DNA from: an uncultured Bacteroidales bacterium
Lineage (GTDB): Bacteria; Bacteroidota; Bacteroidia; Bacteroidales; UBA932
Reading direction: 5' to 3'
Assembly: GCA_900319405.1 (NCBI GenBank)
Contig: ONOH01000014.1
Span: 1-46,964, forward strand
Length of the DNA stretch: 46,964 nucleotides
The notes under the pieces are model-generated. The model was not told where the DNA came from and made no database searches. It was given only the letters and a program-made list of their open reading frames with translations. The position numbers and the translations under genes were made by a program. Shown here in pieces: positions 8,025 through 16,615 of this stretch; the stretch's first letter is position 1; every line of letters starts with the position of its first letter.

Positions 8025-9281
8025 TTATCGGCGACCGCCGGAACGGGATCCTCCACCACCGCCGGAGGAAGAGCCGCCGCCGGAGCGGGAGCCGCCGCCA
8101 CCGGAATAGCCGCCGCCGGAATAACCGCCGCCGGAAGAGCGGGAAGAACTGCCTCCCGAATAGCTGCCGCCGGAATAACCGCCCGAAGAACGAGTGGAGC
8201 CGGAAGAGCGGGCGCTGCTGCTGCCGGAAGAACGGTATGTTCCGCTACCGGAAGAGGAGCGGGTGCTGCCGCCGGAAGAACGGTAGGTTCCGCTGCTGCC
8301 CGAAGAGCGGGTGTTCCCGCCGGAGCGATAACTGGTTCCGCCGGCCGAGGAGCGGCCCGCAGAGGTGCTGCCGGCAGAAGAAGCGCGGGTGGCCGGCGAA
8401 GTGCTGCGGACCGCGGAGCGGGTGCTGCGCGTTGCGGCGGAAGCACTGCGCGTAGCTGCCGAAGCGCTGCGCGTGGTGACGCCGGAGCGGCTGGAAGAGG
8501 CCGCACGGGTAGTCACTCCGGAGCGGCTGGAAGAGGCCGCACGGGTAGTCACTCCGGAACGGCCGGAAGAGGCCGATTTGGTGACGCCGGAGGCTCTGCT
8601 GCTGCGGGCCGAGGCATGACGCTCCGTCAGGCTGCGGCCGGCCGAACGGGAAGCGCCTCCGCGGGCGAAGGACTGTCCGGCATACGGGGTAGTGTGGTAG
8701 AAACCGCCTCCGCCCCATCCGTGGCCGTGGTAATAATAAGGTGCATAATACCCGTAGTGGATGCCGTAATAAGGACCGTACCAGGGCGAATAGAAGGGAT
8801 CGTGCCAGAAGGACCAGGCGAACGAACCGTAATAGGGACGGAAACGCCAGAAGTCGTAATAGTCATAAAACCACGGATCCCAGGCCCAGCGGTTGAAATA
8901 CCAGGAATTGTAGTACCAGGGGCTGTGCCAGTAATGGAAATCGCGGAAATACCAGGGGCCATATCCCCAAGCATAGTCGTACAACCAGGACGGGGTGACA
9001 TCCGTCACCAGGATATCGGCCCGGGTTGTGAACTGCACTTTCTTACCGGCCGGCACCACCAGGGTATCCCCCTGACTGTTGACGATATAGGCTTGGGATT
9101 GCTTGCTCTCTGCAAGAAGATTATCCAAATCGGAATTCACTGCAGCCACCTGGGTTGCAGGAACGACAGAAGGACGGGTATAGACACCGTCATCGTAGAC
9201 TTGTGTCTGAAGCTGGCTCACGGAAGAGCAGCCCAGGGCGGCGAAAGCCGCAACGGCATAGGCCAAAAAACTCTTTTTCAT
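8025..9281 (-). CDS. aromatic- and Ser/Arg/Gly-rich putative lipoprotein
   Basis: A 418-residue protein in three parts. Residues 1-18 form a lipoprotein-like signal with a loose lipobox (ALGC, Cys18, then SSVSQ). Residues about 90-200 are extremely rich in Tyr, Trp and Phe (runs such as WYYNSWYFNRWAWDPWF). Residues about 205-418 are Ser/Arg/Gly/Thr low complexity with a 12-residue repeat GVTTRAASSSRS and later SGG and YSGG repeats. No enzyme family is recognised. A strong Shine-Dalgarno-like AAGGAGGT lies 8 bases before the ATG, unusual for this phylum. The gene is divergent from proS and lies just upstream of the OmpP1-like gene. A surface or envelope structural role is a guess. Confidence 0.75.
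   Translation of the reverse strand: MKKSFLAYAVAAFAALGCSSVSQLQTQVYDDGVYTRPSVVPATQVAAVNSDLDNLLAESKQSQAYIVNSQGDTLVVPAGKKVQFTTRADILVTDVTPSWLYDYAWGYGPWYFRDFHYWHSPWYYNSWYFNRWAWDPWFYDYYDFWRFRPYYGSFAWSFWHDPFYSPWYGPYYGIHYGYYAPYYYHGHGWGGGGFYHTTPYAGQSFARGGASRSAGRSLTERHASARSSRASGVTKSASSGRSGVTTRAASSSRSGVTTRAASSSRSGVTTRSASAATRSASAATRSTRSAVRSTSPATRASSAGSTSAGRSSAGGTSYRSGGNTRSSGSSGTYRSSGGSTRSSSGSGTYRSSGSSSARSSGSTRSSGGYSGGSYSGGSSSRSSGGGYSGGGYSGGGGSRSGGGSSSGGGGGSRSGGRR
8482..8589 (-). repeat. 36-bp tandem repeat inside the lipoprotein gene
   Basis: Three direct copies of a 36-bp unit start at 8482, 8518 and 8554. The first two are nearly identical and the third is diverged. Each encodes a 12-residue unit of the SGVTTRAASSSR type, so copy-number change keeps the reading frame. 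Confidence 0.8.
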
Positions 9282-9314
9282 CGTCAGTACCTCCTTTTAT
9301 CCAATAAAAATAAG

Positions 9315-9322
9315 TATCTTTG
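9315..9322 (+). promoter_or_regulatory. putative -7 element for proS
   Basis: TATCTTTG matches the Bacteroidota -7 consensus, 105 bp before the proS start codon. No good -33 TTTG is found at the usual distance, so the call is tentative. The position just before the folded leader at 9324-9388 supports it. Confidence 0.5.
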
Positions 9323-9323
9323 T

Positions 9324-9388
9324 GCCCGGATATCCGGGTTAAAAAGGCATATATGCAATTTTGATACCTATAATGCCTTTTTCCGGGC
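9324..9388 (+). promoter_or_regulatory. structured proS leader with a terminator-like hairpin
   Basis: AAAAAGGCAT (9341-9350) pairs with ATGCCTTTTT (9373-9382), giving a stem that ends in a T run like an intrinsic terminator. GCCCGG (9324-9329) can pair either with CCGGG at 9334-9338, within a perfect CCCGGATATCCGGG palindrome, or with CCGGGC at 9383-9388 beyond the T run. These two pairings exclude each other, as in attenuators. No T-box sequence was recognised. Confidence 0.55.
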
Positions 9389-9426
9389 AATAATAAGCAC
9401 AAAAACGAAAAAAAACAAATATTATT

Positions 9427-10905
9427 ATGGCAAAAGAGGTAACGAAACGTGCCGAAAACTATTCCCAGTGGTATAATGACCTGGTAGTCAAGGCGGACCT
9501 GGCAGAGCAATCCGCCGTCCGCGGCTGTATGGTCATCAAGCCCTATGGTTATGCCATCTGGGAAAAAATGCAGGGCATCCTGGACGGGATGTTCAAGGAA
9601 ACCGGTGTCAAGAACGCGTATTTTCCGCTGTTCATTCCCAAGTCTTTTTTCAGCCGTGAGGCGGAACACGTGGCCGGCTTCGCCAAGGAGTGCGCCGTGG
9701 TCACCCACCATCGGCTGATGAACGCCCCCGACGGAAACGGCATCATCGTGGACCCCGAGGCCAAACTGGAAGAAGAGCTCATCGTGCGCCCCACCTCGGA
9801 AACCATCATCTGGAACACATATAAGAATTGGGTGCACAGCTGGAGAGACCTCCCCATCCTGTGCAACCAATGGTGCAATGTGGTACGCTGGGAAATGCGC
9901 ACCCGCCTGTTCCTGCGCACGGCGGAGTTCCTCTGGCAGGAAGGCCATACCGCCCACGCCACCGCCGAGGAGGCCGAAGCCGAAAAGACGCAGATGGTGA
10001 ACGTCTATGCCCGCTTCGCCCGCGAGGTGATGGCCATGCCGGTCGTGGTGGGTCACAAGAGTCCCGGAGAGCGCTTTGCCGGCGCCCTGGACACCATGAC
10101 CATCGAGGCCCTGATGCAGGACGGAAAGGCCCTCCAGGCCGGCACGTCCCATTTCCTGGGCCAGAATTTCGCCAAGAGTTTCGATGTCACCTTCACCAAT
10201 AAGGAAGGCAAGCAGGACTATGTCTGGGCTACTTCCTGGGGCGTGAGCACCCGGCTGATGGGCGCCTTGATCATGGCCCACGGAGACGACAACGGCCTGG
10301 TACTGCCTCCGGCCCTGGCCCCCATCCAGGTGGTGATGGTTCCCATCTACAAGAGCGAAGAGGAACGCAACGCCGTCCTGGACAAGATGTACGAATTGAA
10401 AAAAGCGCTGTCCGCCAAGGGACACACGGTGGAAATTGACGACCGGGACACCCTCCGTCCGGGCTTCAAGTTTGCCGAATGGGAGCTCAAGGGCGTTCCC
10501 GTACGCCTGGCAATGGGTCCCCGCGACATCGCGAACGGCACCGTGGAAGTGGCCCGCCGGGACACCCTGGAAAAGACTTCCGAGCCGCTCGAAGGTCTGG
10601 AGAACCGCATCATCGACCTGCTCGAAGACATTCAGAAGAACATTTACAACAAAGCCCTGGCCTATCGCGACGCTTCTATCCGCAAGGTAGACAGCTGGGA
10701 AGAATTCAAGACGGAAATCGAGAAAGGCGGCTTCCTCCTTTGCCACTGGGACGGCACGGCCGAGACCGAAGCCAGGATCCAGGAAGAAACCAAGGCCACC
10801 ATCCGCTGCATCCCCGTGGACAGCGCGGTATGCATCGAAGAAGGCAAGTGCATCTATACCGGCAATCCTTCCCGCCAGAGGGTTCTGTTTGCCCGTTCCT
10901 ATTAA
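9427..10905 (+). CDS. proS: prolyl-tRNA synthetase, archaeal/eukaryotic type
   Basis: Class II synthetase charging tRNA-Pro. It has 492 residues and ends in the family-typical Arg-Ser-Tyr. The class II core is seen at [20 protein letters not shown] (motif 2 entry), [18 protein letters not shown] and the anticodon-binding domain near [13 protein letters not shown]. It lacks the inserted editing domain (INS) of the long bacterial ProRS, as expected for this short type, so mischarged Ala-tRNA-Pro would need a separate deacylase; one candidate is at 42036-42566. It is first in a proS, DUF3078 protein, tilS unit, with 13 bp to the next gene. An unusual folded leader precedes it. Confidence 0.97.
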   Translation: MAKEVTKRAENYSQWYNDLVVKADLAEQSAVRGCMVIKPYGYAIWEKMQGILDGMFKETGVKNAYFPLFIPKSFFSREAEHVAGFAKECAVVTHHRLMNAPDGNGIIVDPEAKLEEELIVRPTSETIIWNTYKNWVHSWRDLPILCNQWCNVVRWEMRTRLFLRTAEFLWQEGHTAHATAEEAEAEKTQMVNVYARFAREVMAMPVVVGHKSPGERFAGALDTMTIEALMQDGKALQAGTSHFLGQNFAKSFDVTFTNKEGKQDYVWATSWGVSTRLMGALIMAHGDDNGLVLPPALAPIQVVMVPIYKSEEERNAVLDKMYELKKALSAKGHTVEIDDRDTLRPGFKFAEWELKGVPVRLAMGPRDIANGTVEVARRDTLEKTSEPLEGLENRIIDLLEDIQKNIYNKALAYRDASIRKVDSWEEFKTEIEKGGFLLCHWDGTAETEARIQEETKATIRCIPVDSAVCIEEGKCIYTGNPSRQRVLFARSY

Positions 10906-10918
10906 TCCCCTTTGTAGT

Positions 10919-11956
10919 ATGAAAAAGTTATTTCTTATCATCGGCCTGACGGTTGCCTGCTTTACCGTACAGGCCCAGAATACACAGGAAGCGGCAGCAG
11001 AAGCTGCAGCGGCCCTCAGCGCAGCTGAAGACGTTCCCGAAGTGCCGCAGAAACCCCGCTACTGGGACACCGTCCTGCTGACCAACATCAACTTCGGCCA
11101 GACCTACCTTTCCCAGTGGGCCGCCGGCGGCTACAACAATGTTTCCCTGGCCGGCAACGTGGACCTGACCAACAAATTTGAGAAAGGAAAACTGCTGGGC
11201 GTGAACCGCCTCCAGTTGGACTACGGCTTCCTCTACAGTGCCGACAAGCCCATCCTGCAGAAAAATAAAGACCGCATCTACTTCGAAGCCAAGTGGGGCT
11301 ACGAATCCCCGGTGAAGAACATCGCATACTCGGCCAACTTCGACTTCAAGACGCAGTTTGACAACAACTACGCCTATGGAACGCCGGCCAGCGACGGAGA
11401 GGTCGAGCCCACCGTCCAGGACTGGCTCAACGCCCGTTCGCTCAAGTCCGGCTTCTTCGCTCCGGCCTACATCAATCTGGGTATCGGTGCCCTGTGGACC
11501 CCCGCCCCCTGGTTCTCCCTCAACGTGGCTCCCCTTTCCGGCGGCGCCGTCATCGTAGGGATTCCGGAACTCCGGAAAACCTACGGTATGGATCTGCGTT
11601 CGGTAGGGCTGGACGACTCGGTCGGGGAGAACTACCGCCCGGTGCGTATGGAATTCGGCGCCCAGATCAAGGCCGATATGGCCTGGGTCATCAACGATGT
11701 CTTCTCCTATACCACGCAGGCCACGCTCTTCTATAACTATCTTACGCCCAAAGTGGAACCCCGCATCACCTGGGACAACAAGATTTTCTGGAAGCTGCGC
11801 AAATTCTTTGCCCTCACCCTGTCCACCAACCTCATCTACGACCCGCGCGTGATCGTGAGAGATTCCAACAAGGACGGGAAACCCGACACCAAGGGCGTCC
11901 AGTTCAAGGAATTCCTGGAGTTCGGCTTCACCTACACCATTTCCCGCAAACACTGA
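10919..11956 (+). CDS. DUF3078 family secreted protein
   Basis: 345-residue exported protein with a signal peptide (MKKLFLIIGLTVACFTVQAQ). The mature part starts with an Ala/Glu-rich spacer and then the DUF3078 hallmark: WDTVLLTNINFGQTYLSQWAAGGYNNVSLAGN. The rest consists of alternating strands with aromatics and ends in FTYTISRKH, suggesting an outer-membrane or periplasmic beta structure. The function of the family is unknown. The start was set at the Met before the signal peptide; a GTG/ATG further upstream would lie inside proS. The stop TGA overlaps the tilS ATG (TGATG), so translation is coupled. Confidence 0.9.
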   Translation: MKKLFLIIGLTVACFTVQAQNTQEAAAEAAAALSAAEDVPEVPQKPRYWDTVLLTNINFGQTYLSQWAAGGYNNVSLAGNVDLTNKFEKGKLLGVNRLQLDYGFLYSADKPILQKNKDRIYFEAKWGYESPVKNIAYSANFDFKTQFDNNYAYGTPASDGEVEPTVQDWLNARSLKSGFFAPAYINLGIGALWTPAPWFSLNVAPLSGGAVIVGIPELRKTYGMDLRSVGLDDSVGENYRPVRMEFGAQIKADMAWVINDVFSYTTQATLFYNYLTPKVEPRITWDNKIFWKLRKFFALTLSTNLIYDPRVIVRDSNKDGKPDTKGVQFKEFLEFGFTYTISRKH

Positions 11957-13041
11957 TGCTGCTTGTTGCCGTCAGCGGAGGGATAGACTCCATGTGCCTT
12001 GCAGAAAAGGTCCGCCAGGGTGGCGGGCCTTTCGCCATTGCACACTGCAACTTCGGGCTCAGGGGAGAGGAGAGTGACGGCGACGAAGCCTTTGTCCGCT
12101 CCTGGGCCGCCTCTTATGGAATCCCCTGCCACGTTAAGCGCTTTGAAACCGAAGCGTTTGCGAAGGAACAGGGCATTTCCGTGGAAATGGCCGCACGCCG
12201 CCTCCGCTACCGCTGGTTCGGACAACTCTGCCGGAAGTTCGGCTACAAGGCCGTAGCGGTAGCCCACAATGCCAATGACAATGCGGAAACGCTGATTCTG
12301 AATCTGCTCCGAGGAACCGGCCTGCGCGGCCTGACGGGCATGAAGGAAGAAGGCTTCCTCCCGGACCCGGACCATGCCGACATTCCCCTTCTAAGGCCCC
12401 TTCTGGGAAACACCCGCGAAGACATCGAGGCCTTTGCCAAAGATAACGGTCTTTCATGGCGGGATGACGGAAGCAATGCCCGTAACAACTATAAACGCAA
12501 CATAGTCAGAAACCTTGTCTTCCCCGTCTTTGCCCGGATCAACCCTTCTTTTGTCCAGACCCTGAACCGGGACATGGCCCGTTTTGCCGAGGAGATGCAA
12601 TCCGTGTGCAAAAACGCCCACTTTTGCACACCGGCAGAGCAGAATGACGGCTCTGTGTGCAAAAAGACCCACTTTTGCACACCGGAGGAAATATCCATTG
12701 CCGAGGAGGCCTGGGACGGGAGCCTTCCGCTTAAGCAGCCGGAGGGGATGCTCATCCTGGATGCGGACAAGGCGGGCATCCCGGAAGGGACGGGACCCCT
12801 CATCGGCCCCTGGGAAAGCGGCGACTGGATTCGGCCGCTCGGAGCGCCGGGCAGAAAAAAAATGCAGGACTGGTTCACCGACCACCACATCCCGGCCGAT
12901 GAGAAGCCCTTCATTCCCCTGCTCCGCTCCCCGGCAGATCGCAAGCATATCCTGGCCGTCGTGCCTTTCTGTATAGACCATAGCGTGCGCGTAGGCAATT
13001 CCACCCGGAGAATTCTTCGGATATCCATGAAAAATGATTAA
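11956..13041 (+). CDS. tilS: tRNA(Ile)-lysidine synthase carrying a REP pair
   Basis: Modifies C34 of the tRNA-Ile CAU anticodon to lysidine. The PP-loop SGGIDS is at residues 7-12, followed by HCNFGLRGEESDGDEAFV and the conserved HNANDNAETLILNLLRGTG. The protein has 361 residues, shorter than many family members. Residues 216-243 are not family sequence: they are the translation of a palindrome pair (12601-12686) and read as two similar peptides, VCKNAHFCTP and VCKKTHFCTP. This insert lies between the catalytic N-terminal domain and the C-terminal tRNA-binding part, a place likely to accept extra residues, and the frame is kept. The tail after the insert still shows conserved features (IGPWESGDWIRPLG, KKMQDWFTDHHIP), so the gene is probably functional. 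Confidence 0.95.
   Translation: MLLVAVSGGIDSMCLAEKVRQGGGPFAIAHCNFGLRGEESDGDEAFVRSWAASYGIPCHVKRFETEAFAKEQGISVEMAARRLRYRWFGQLCRKFGYKAVAVAHNANDNAETLILNLLRGTGLRGLTGMKEEGFLPDPDHADIPLLRPLLGNTREDIEAFAKDNGLSWRDDGSNARNNYKRNIVRNLVFPVFARINPSFVQTLNRDMARFAEEMQSVCKNAHFCTPAEQNDGSVCKKTHFCTPEEISIAEEAWDGSLPLKQPEGMLILDADKAGIPEGTGPLIGPWESGDWIRPLGAPGRKKMQDWFTDHHIPADEKPFIPLLRSPADRKHILAVVPFCIDHSVRVGNSTRRILRISMKND
12601..12686. repeat. paired REP-like palindrome inside the tilS coding region
   Basis: Two hairpins with perfect 10-bp cores: GTGTGCAAAA (12604-12613) with TTTTGCACAC (12622-12631), and the same core at 12655-12664 with 12673-12682. The loops are 8 bases (acgcccac, agacccac). The units are 51 bp, or 17 codons, apart, as at the RAYT locus. 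By loop sequence they lie in the opposite direction to the copies around the RAYT gene. Confidence 0.9.
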
Positions 13042-13046
13042 CTTTG
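13016..13046 (+). promoter_or_regulatory. putative gpmI promoter
   Basis: TTCG (13016-13019), 19 bp, TAACTTTG (13039-13046). The -7 element overlaps the tilS stop codon. The -33 is imperfect. The predicted start of transcription falls inside the tilS terminator hairpin, so either the promoter or the terminator call may be wrong. Confidence 0.45.
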
Positions 13047-13047
13047 C

Positions 13048-13076
13048 AGACTGCCGGAAAGGCGGTCTTCTTTTTT
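13048..13076 (+). terminator. intrinsic terminator after tilS
   Basis: AGACTGCC (13048-13055) pairs with GGCGGTCT (13061-13068), 8 bp with one G-T pair and loop GGAAA, followed by TTCTTTTTT. It begins 7 bp after the tilS stop codon and ends 12 bp before gpmI. Confidence 0.75.
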
Positions 13077-13087
13077 GATATAAAAAC

Positions 13088-14617
13088 ATGCAAGATATGA
13101 ACAGAAAAGTACTTCTGATGATTCTGGACGGCTGGGGAGAAGGCCGTCATGACTATTCCAACGCCATCTGGACCAAGGGTACCCCCCGGATTGACGCCCT
13201 CCGGGCTAAGTATCCTTCCGCCCATCTGCAGGCCTGCGGCGAGTACGTGGGATTGCCCGACGGCCAGATGGGAAACTCCGAAGTGGGTCATATGAACCTG
13301 GGCGCCGGCCGCGTGGTGTACCAGGACCTTGTAAAAATCAACATCGCCTGCCGCGAGCACAAACTTCTGGAAAACAAAGAAATTAAGGCTGCATACGAGT
13401 ATGTGAAGCAGAGCGGAAAAAAACTGCACCTGATGGGGCTCACCTCCCATGGCGGCGTGCACAGTTCCCTGGATCACGTCTATGAATTCCTTCGTGTAGC
13501 CAAGGAGGAAGGCCTTGACAAAGTCTATGTCCACGCCTTTATGGACGGTCGTGACACGGACCCCCGCAGCGGCCTTGGGTTTGTGAAGGAGCTGGAAGAG
13601 AAGATGGCCGAAACCACCGGCAAGATAGCCTCCGTCTGCGGCCGCTTCTATGCGATGGACCGCGACAAGCGCTGGAGCCGGGTGAAAGAGGCCTACGACC
13701 TCCTGGTGGAAGGAAAGGGCGCCGCTTTTGAAAGCGCCCAGGCCGGCATCCAGGCCAGTTACGACGCCGACGTCACCGATGAGTTCATCAAGCCCATCGT
13801 GGTCACTGAGAACGGAAAACCCGTTGCTACCATCGGGGAAGGAGACGCCGTCATTTTCTACAATTTCAGAAACGACCGCGCCCGCGAACTCACCTCCGTA
13901 CTCACCCAGCAGGACATGCCGGAAGAAGGGATGCACACCCTGCCCCTGTATTACTGCTGCCTCACGCCCTATGACGCCTCCTTCAAGGATGTCCACATCC
14001 TCTTTGACAAGGAATTGGTGCAGGACACCCTGGGAGAGACCGTCTCCAAGGCCGGGAAACACCAGCTCCGCATTGCGGAAACGGAAAAATACGCCCACGT
14101 GACCTTCTTCTTCAACGGCGGCCGGGAAACCGTTTTCGAGAACGAAGACCGTATCCTGGTGAATTCCCCGAAGGTTCCCACCTACGACCTCCTGCCCCAG
14201 ATGAGCGCCCCCGAGGTGGCCGAAAAACTTATCGGAGAGATCCGCGGTGGAAAGCAGGACATGATTATCCTCAACTTTGCCAACGGAGACATGGTAGGCC
14301 ATACCGGCGTGTACAATTCCATCACGCAGGCCGTCAGCTGCATCGACCGGCTGGTCGGGAAGGTGGTGGAAGAGGCTATTGCCAAGGACTATGTGGTACT
14401 CCTGACGGCAGACCACGGAAATGCAGATTTCGCCGTCAACGCCGACGGAACCCCCAACACCGCCCACTCCCTGAACACGGTCCAGTTTGTGGTCATCAAC
14501 GCCGGTGCCGAAGTGAAGACAGTCAAGGACGGCGCCCTGTGCAACGTGGCTCCCACCATCCTCAAACTGATGGGTATCCCGCAGCCGGCCGCCATGACGG
14601 CGGAGCCGCTGATTTAG
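13088..14617 (+). CDS. gpmI: 2,3-bisphosphoglycerate-independent phosphoglycerate mutase
   Basis: Glycolytic enzyme interconverting 3- and 2-phosphoglycerate; metal-dependent, alkaline-phosphatase superfamily. The 509-residue protein has the usual length. Seen are the metal site MILDGWGEG, the nucleophile Ser64 in [21 protein letters not shown], the DGRDTDP loop, NFRNDRARE, and near the C-terminus DMVGHTG and TADHGNAD. A second ATG three codons into the gene (13097) is an equally possible start. lpxD follows after a 27-bp gap that contains a short interspersed repeat. Confidence 0.97.
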   Translation: MQDMNRKVLLMILDGWGEGRHDYSNAIWTKGTPRIDALRAKYPSAHLQACGEYVGLPDGQMGNSEVGHMNLGAGRVVYQDLVKINIACREHKLLENKEIKAAYEYVKQSGKKLHLMGLTSHGGVHSSLDHVYEFLRVAKEEGLDKVYVHAFMDGRDTDPRSGLGFVKELEEKMAETTGKIASVCGRFYAMDRDKRWSRVKEAYDLLVEGKGAAFESAQAGIQASYDADVTDEFIKPIVVTENGKPVATIGEGDAVIFYNFRNDRARELTSVLTQQDMPEEGMHTLPLYYCCLTPYDASFKDVHILFDKELVQDTLGETVSKAGKHQLRIAETEKYAHVTFFFNGGRETVFENEDRILVNSPKVPTYDLLPQMSAPEVAEKLIGEIRGGKQDMIILNFANGDMVGHTGVYNSITQAVSCIDRLVGKVVEEAIAKDYVVLLTADHGNADFAVNADGTPNTAHSLNTVQFVVINAGAEVKTVKDGALCNVAPTILKLMGIPQPAAMTAEPLI

Positions 14618-14641
14618 ATTTTCACTGCGCTCAGAATGACA
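14616..14641 (+). repeat. short interspersed repeat of the HSERSEE type, copy 1
   Basis: GATTTTCACTGCGCTCAGAATGACA between gpmI and lpxD. It is one of three copies in the window (others at 21568-21593 and 33209-33234) with consensus GATTCTTCACTKCGYTCRGAATGACA. On the opposite strand it reads as the peptide CHSERSEE. It contains an ATG that should not be taken as the lpxD start. Confidence 0.75.
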
Positions 14642-14644
14642 AAT

Positions 14645-15634
14645 ATGGAACTTACCGCCAAATTCCTGGCCCAGCTCCTGAAGGGGACGGTGGAGGGGGA
14701 TGAAAACGCCAAAGCAAGCAAGTTTGCCAAGATTGAACATGGCAAAGCGGGAAGCCTGAGCTTTTTCGCCAATCCCAAATACGAGTCCTACGTCTATACC
14801 AGCGAGGCTTCCATCCTCATCGTGGACAGGACCTTCGAGCCCAAGCAGCCCGTGAGACCCACCCTGGTACGGGTAGACAACGCATACTCCGCCATCGCCG
14901 ACCTTCTCAAATACACGGCCGACAAACAGAAAAAAGCGCGACGCCACCGCAGCCTGAGGGCCCGCTGGTTCCTGAGCACCCGCTTCGGGAAAAAGGTCTA
15001 TCTGGGAGCGTTCTCCTATGTGGGCCATCACACCCGGGTGGGAGACAACACCATCATCCACGAGCATGTGTACATCGGTGACAACTGCACCATCGGCAAA
15101 AACTGCATCCTCTACCCCGGCGTCCGCATCTACCCCGGGATGGTTATCGGGGACAACGTCATCCTCCACAGCGGCGCCGTCATCGGGGCCGACGGCTTCG
15201 GCAACGCCCCGCGCGAGGACGGAAGCTGGGAGAAGATCGAACACCTGGGCAACGTGATTATCGGCAATGACGTGGAGATCGGGGCCAACACCACTATCGA
15301 CCGCGCCCAGATGGAGTCCACCATCATCGGCAACGGCGTCCGCATCGACAACCTGTGCATGATTGCCCACAACTGCATCATCGGAGACCACACCGTGATG
15401 GCCGCCCAGACCGGCATCGCAGGCTCCACCGAGGTGGGCAAGTACTGCATCTTCGGCGGACAGGTGGGAATCGCCGGGCACCTGAAGATCGCCGACCACA
15501 CCACCATCTGCGCCCAGGGCGGCGTTATCGGCCATATCCGGAAAGAAGGACAGGTGCTGCTGGGATCCCCCGTCATCGACGCGAAACAGTACATGAAGGC
15601 CTACGCCCTCTTCAAACAGGCCGCGCAGCAGTAG
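14645..15634 (+). CDS. lpxD: UDP-3-O-acylglucosamine N-acyltransferase
   Basis: Third enzyme of lipid A synthesis; it adds the second 3-hydroxyacyl chain from acyl-ACP. The N-terminal uridine-binding domain runs to about residue 100 ([25 protein letters not shown]). Then come hexapeptide repeats of a left-handed beta helix, with [27 protein letters not shown] and the catalytic-loop region [13 protein letters not shown]. The product has 329 residues from the chosen start, [14 protein letters not shown]; an ATG 9 bp upstream lies inside an interspersed repeat and is rejected. It precedes lpxC and lpxA, the normal Bacteroidota order. Confidence 0.96.
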   Translation: MELTAKFLAQLLKGTVEGDENAKASKFAKIEHGKAGSLSFFANPKYESYVYTSEASILIVDRTFEPKQPVRPTLVRVDNAYSAIADLLKYTADKQKKARRHRSLRARWFLSTRFGKKVYLGAFSYVGHHTRVGDNTIIHEHVYIGDNCTIGKNCILYPGVRIYPGMVIGDNVILHSGAVIGADGFGNAPREDGSWEKIEHLGNVIIGNDVEIGANTTIDRAQMESTIIGNGVRIDNLCMIAHNCIIGDHTVMAAQTGIAGSTEVGKYCIFGGQVGIAGHLKIADHTTICAQGGVIGHIRKEGQVLLGSPVIDAKQYMKAYALFKQAAQQ

Positions 15635-15664
15635 TTGCGAATTAAGAGAAATTGCGTATCTTTG
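15635..15664 (+). promoter_or_regulatory. putative lpxC promoter
   Basis: TTGC (15635-15638), 18 bp, TATCTTTG (15657-15664), starting right after the lpxD stop codon and 32 bp before the lpxC ATG. Spacing is one base short of the usual 19-20. Confidence 0.55.
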
Positions 15665-15696
15665 TAAACTTAATGTAACAGAGCTACGTTTTTTGC

Positions 15697-16608
15697 ATGC
15701 ACTGCAATCAGAATACCCTTAAAAAGAGTTATTACTTCCAGGGAAAGGGCCTCCACACGGGCACGTATGCCCATATGAAGCTCCTTCCCGCCCCGGCCGG
15801 TTCCGGTATCTGCTTCCGCCGCTCGGATCTTCGCGGCAAGCCTGTCATCGAAGCGCTGGCCGAGAATGTCTCCAACACTGCCCGGAGCACCACCATCTCG
15901 CACAACGAGGCTCTGGTGGTTACCATCGAGCACATTATGAGCGCTCTCACCGGGCTGGGGGTGGACAACGCCGTGATCGAACTGGACAACATCGAAGTGC
16001 CCATCCTGGACGGCAGCGCCCGCCCTTACTGCGAGGCCATCCTCAAGGACGGCCTGGAAGACCAGGGCGTTCCTCGCAAATACATCGACATTCCCCAGTC
16101 CCTCGAAATCCGGGACGACCGCAGCGGTTCCTGGGTCAGGATAGAACCCTCCGCCGCCCCATCGGCCGACATTACCGTGGACTTCAATTCCAAAATCCTG
16201 GGCGTCCAGAGCGCCCATTGGGACCAGGGCGTCAACTATGCCCGGGAAATCGGCGTGTGCCGCACCTTTGTCTTCTTCCACGAAATCGAGTACCTCTTCC
16301 GGAACAACCTCATCAAGGGCGGAGACGTGGACAACGCCATCGTCATCGTGGAGAATCCCGTGAACGAGGAACAGCTGAGCAGCATCTCCTACCTGTTCAA
16401 CCTGCCCAACATCCGCATAACGGACGAGGGCTACCTGAACAACCTGCAGCTCCATTTTCCCGACGAATGCGGCCGTCACAAGCTGCTGGATCTGCTGGGA
16501 GACCTCCGGCTCGCCGGCGGTTACCTGAATGCACGCATTACGGCCTACAAGCCCGGCCATTCCATCAATACCAAGGCTGCCAAAGCCCTTCGCGCCCTCT
16601 TAAAATAA
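15697..16608 (+). CDS. lpxC: UDP-3-O-acyl-N-acetylglucosamine deacetylase without a FabZ domain
   Basis: Zinc enzyme for the committed step of lipid A synthesis. The 303-residue protein covers only the deacetylase. Zinc ligands are His79 (VTIEHIMSAL), His261 and Asp265 (ECGRHKLLDLLGDL); His288 in GHSINTK is the conserved late His. The start region SYYFQGKGLHTG is typical. In most Bacteroidota this protein continues into a FabZ dehydratase domain, giving about 460 residues; here it stops at KALRALLK and lpxA begins 8 bp later. A stand-alone fabZ would have to lie outside this window. It is probably co-transcribed with lpxA and the WbqC-like gene. Confidence 0.96.
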   Translation: MHCNQNTLKKSYYFQGKGLHTGTYAHMKLLPAPAGSGICFRRSDLRGKPVIEALAENVSNTARSTTISHNEALVVTIEHIMSALTGLGVDNAVIELDNIEVPILDGSARPYCEAILKDGLEDQGVPRKYIDIPQSLEIRDDRSGSWVRIEPSAAPSADITVDFNSKILGVQSAHWDQGVNYAREIGVCRTFVFFHEIEYLFRNNLIKGGDVDNAIVIVENPVNEEQLSSISYLFNLPNIRITDEGYLNNLQLHFPDECGRHKLLDLLGDLRLAGGYLNARITAYKPGHSINTKAAKALRALLK

Positions 16609-16615
16609 GCCAAGA

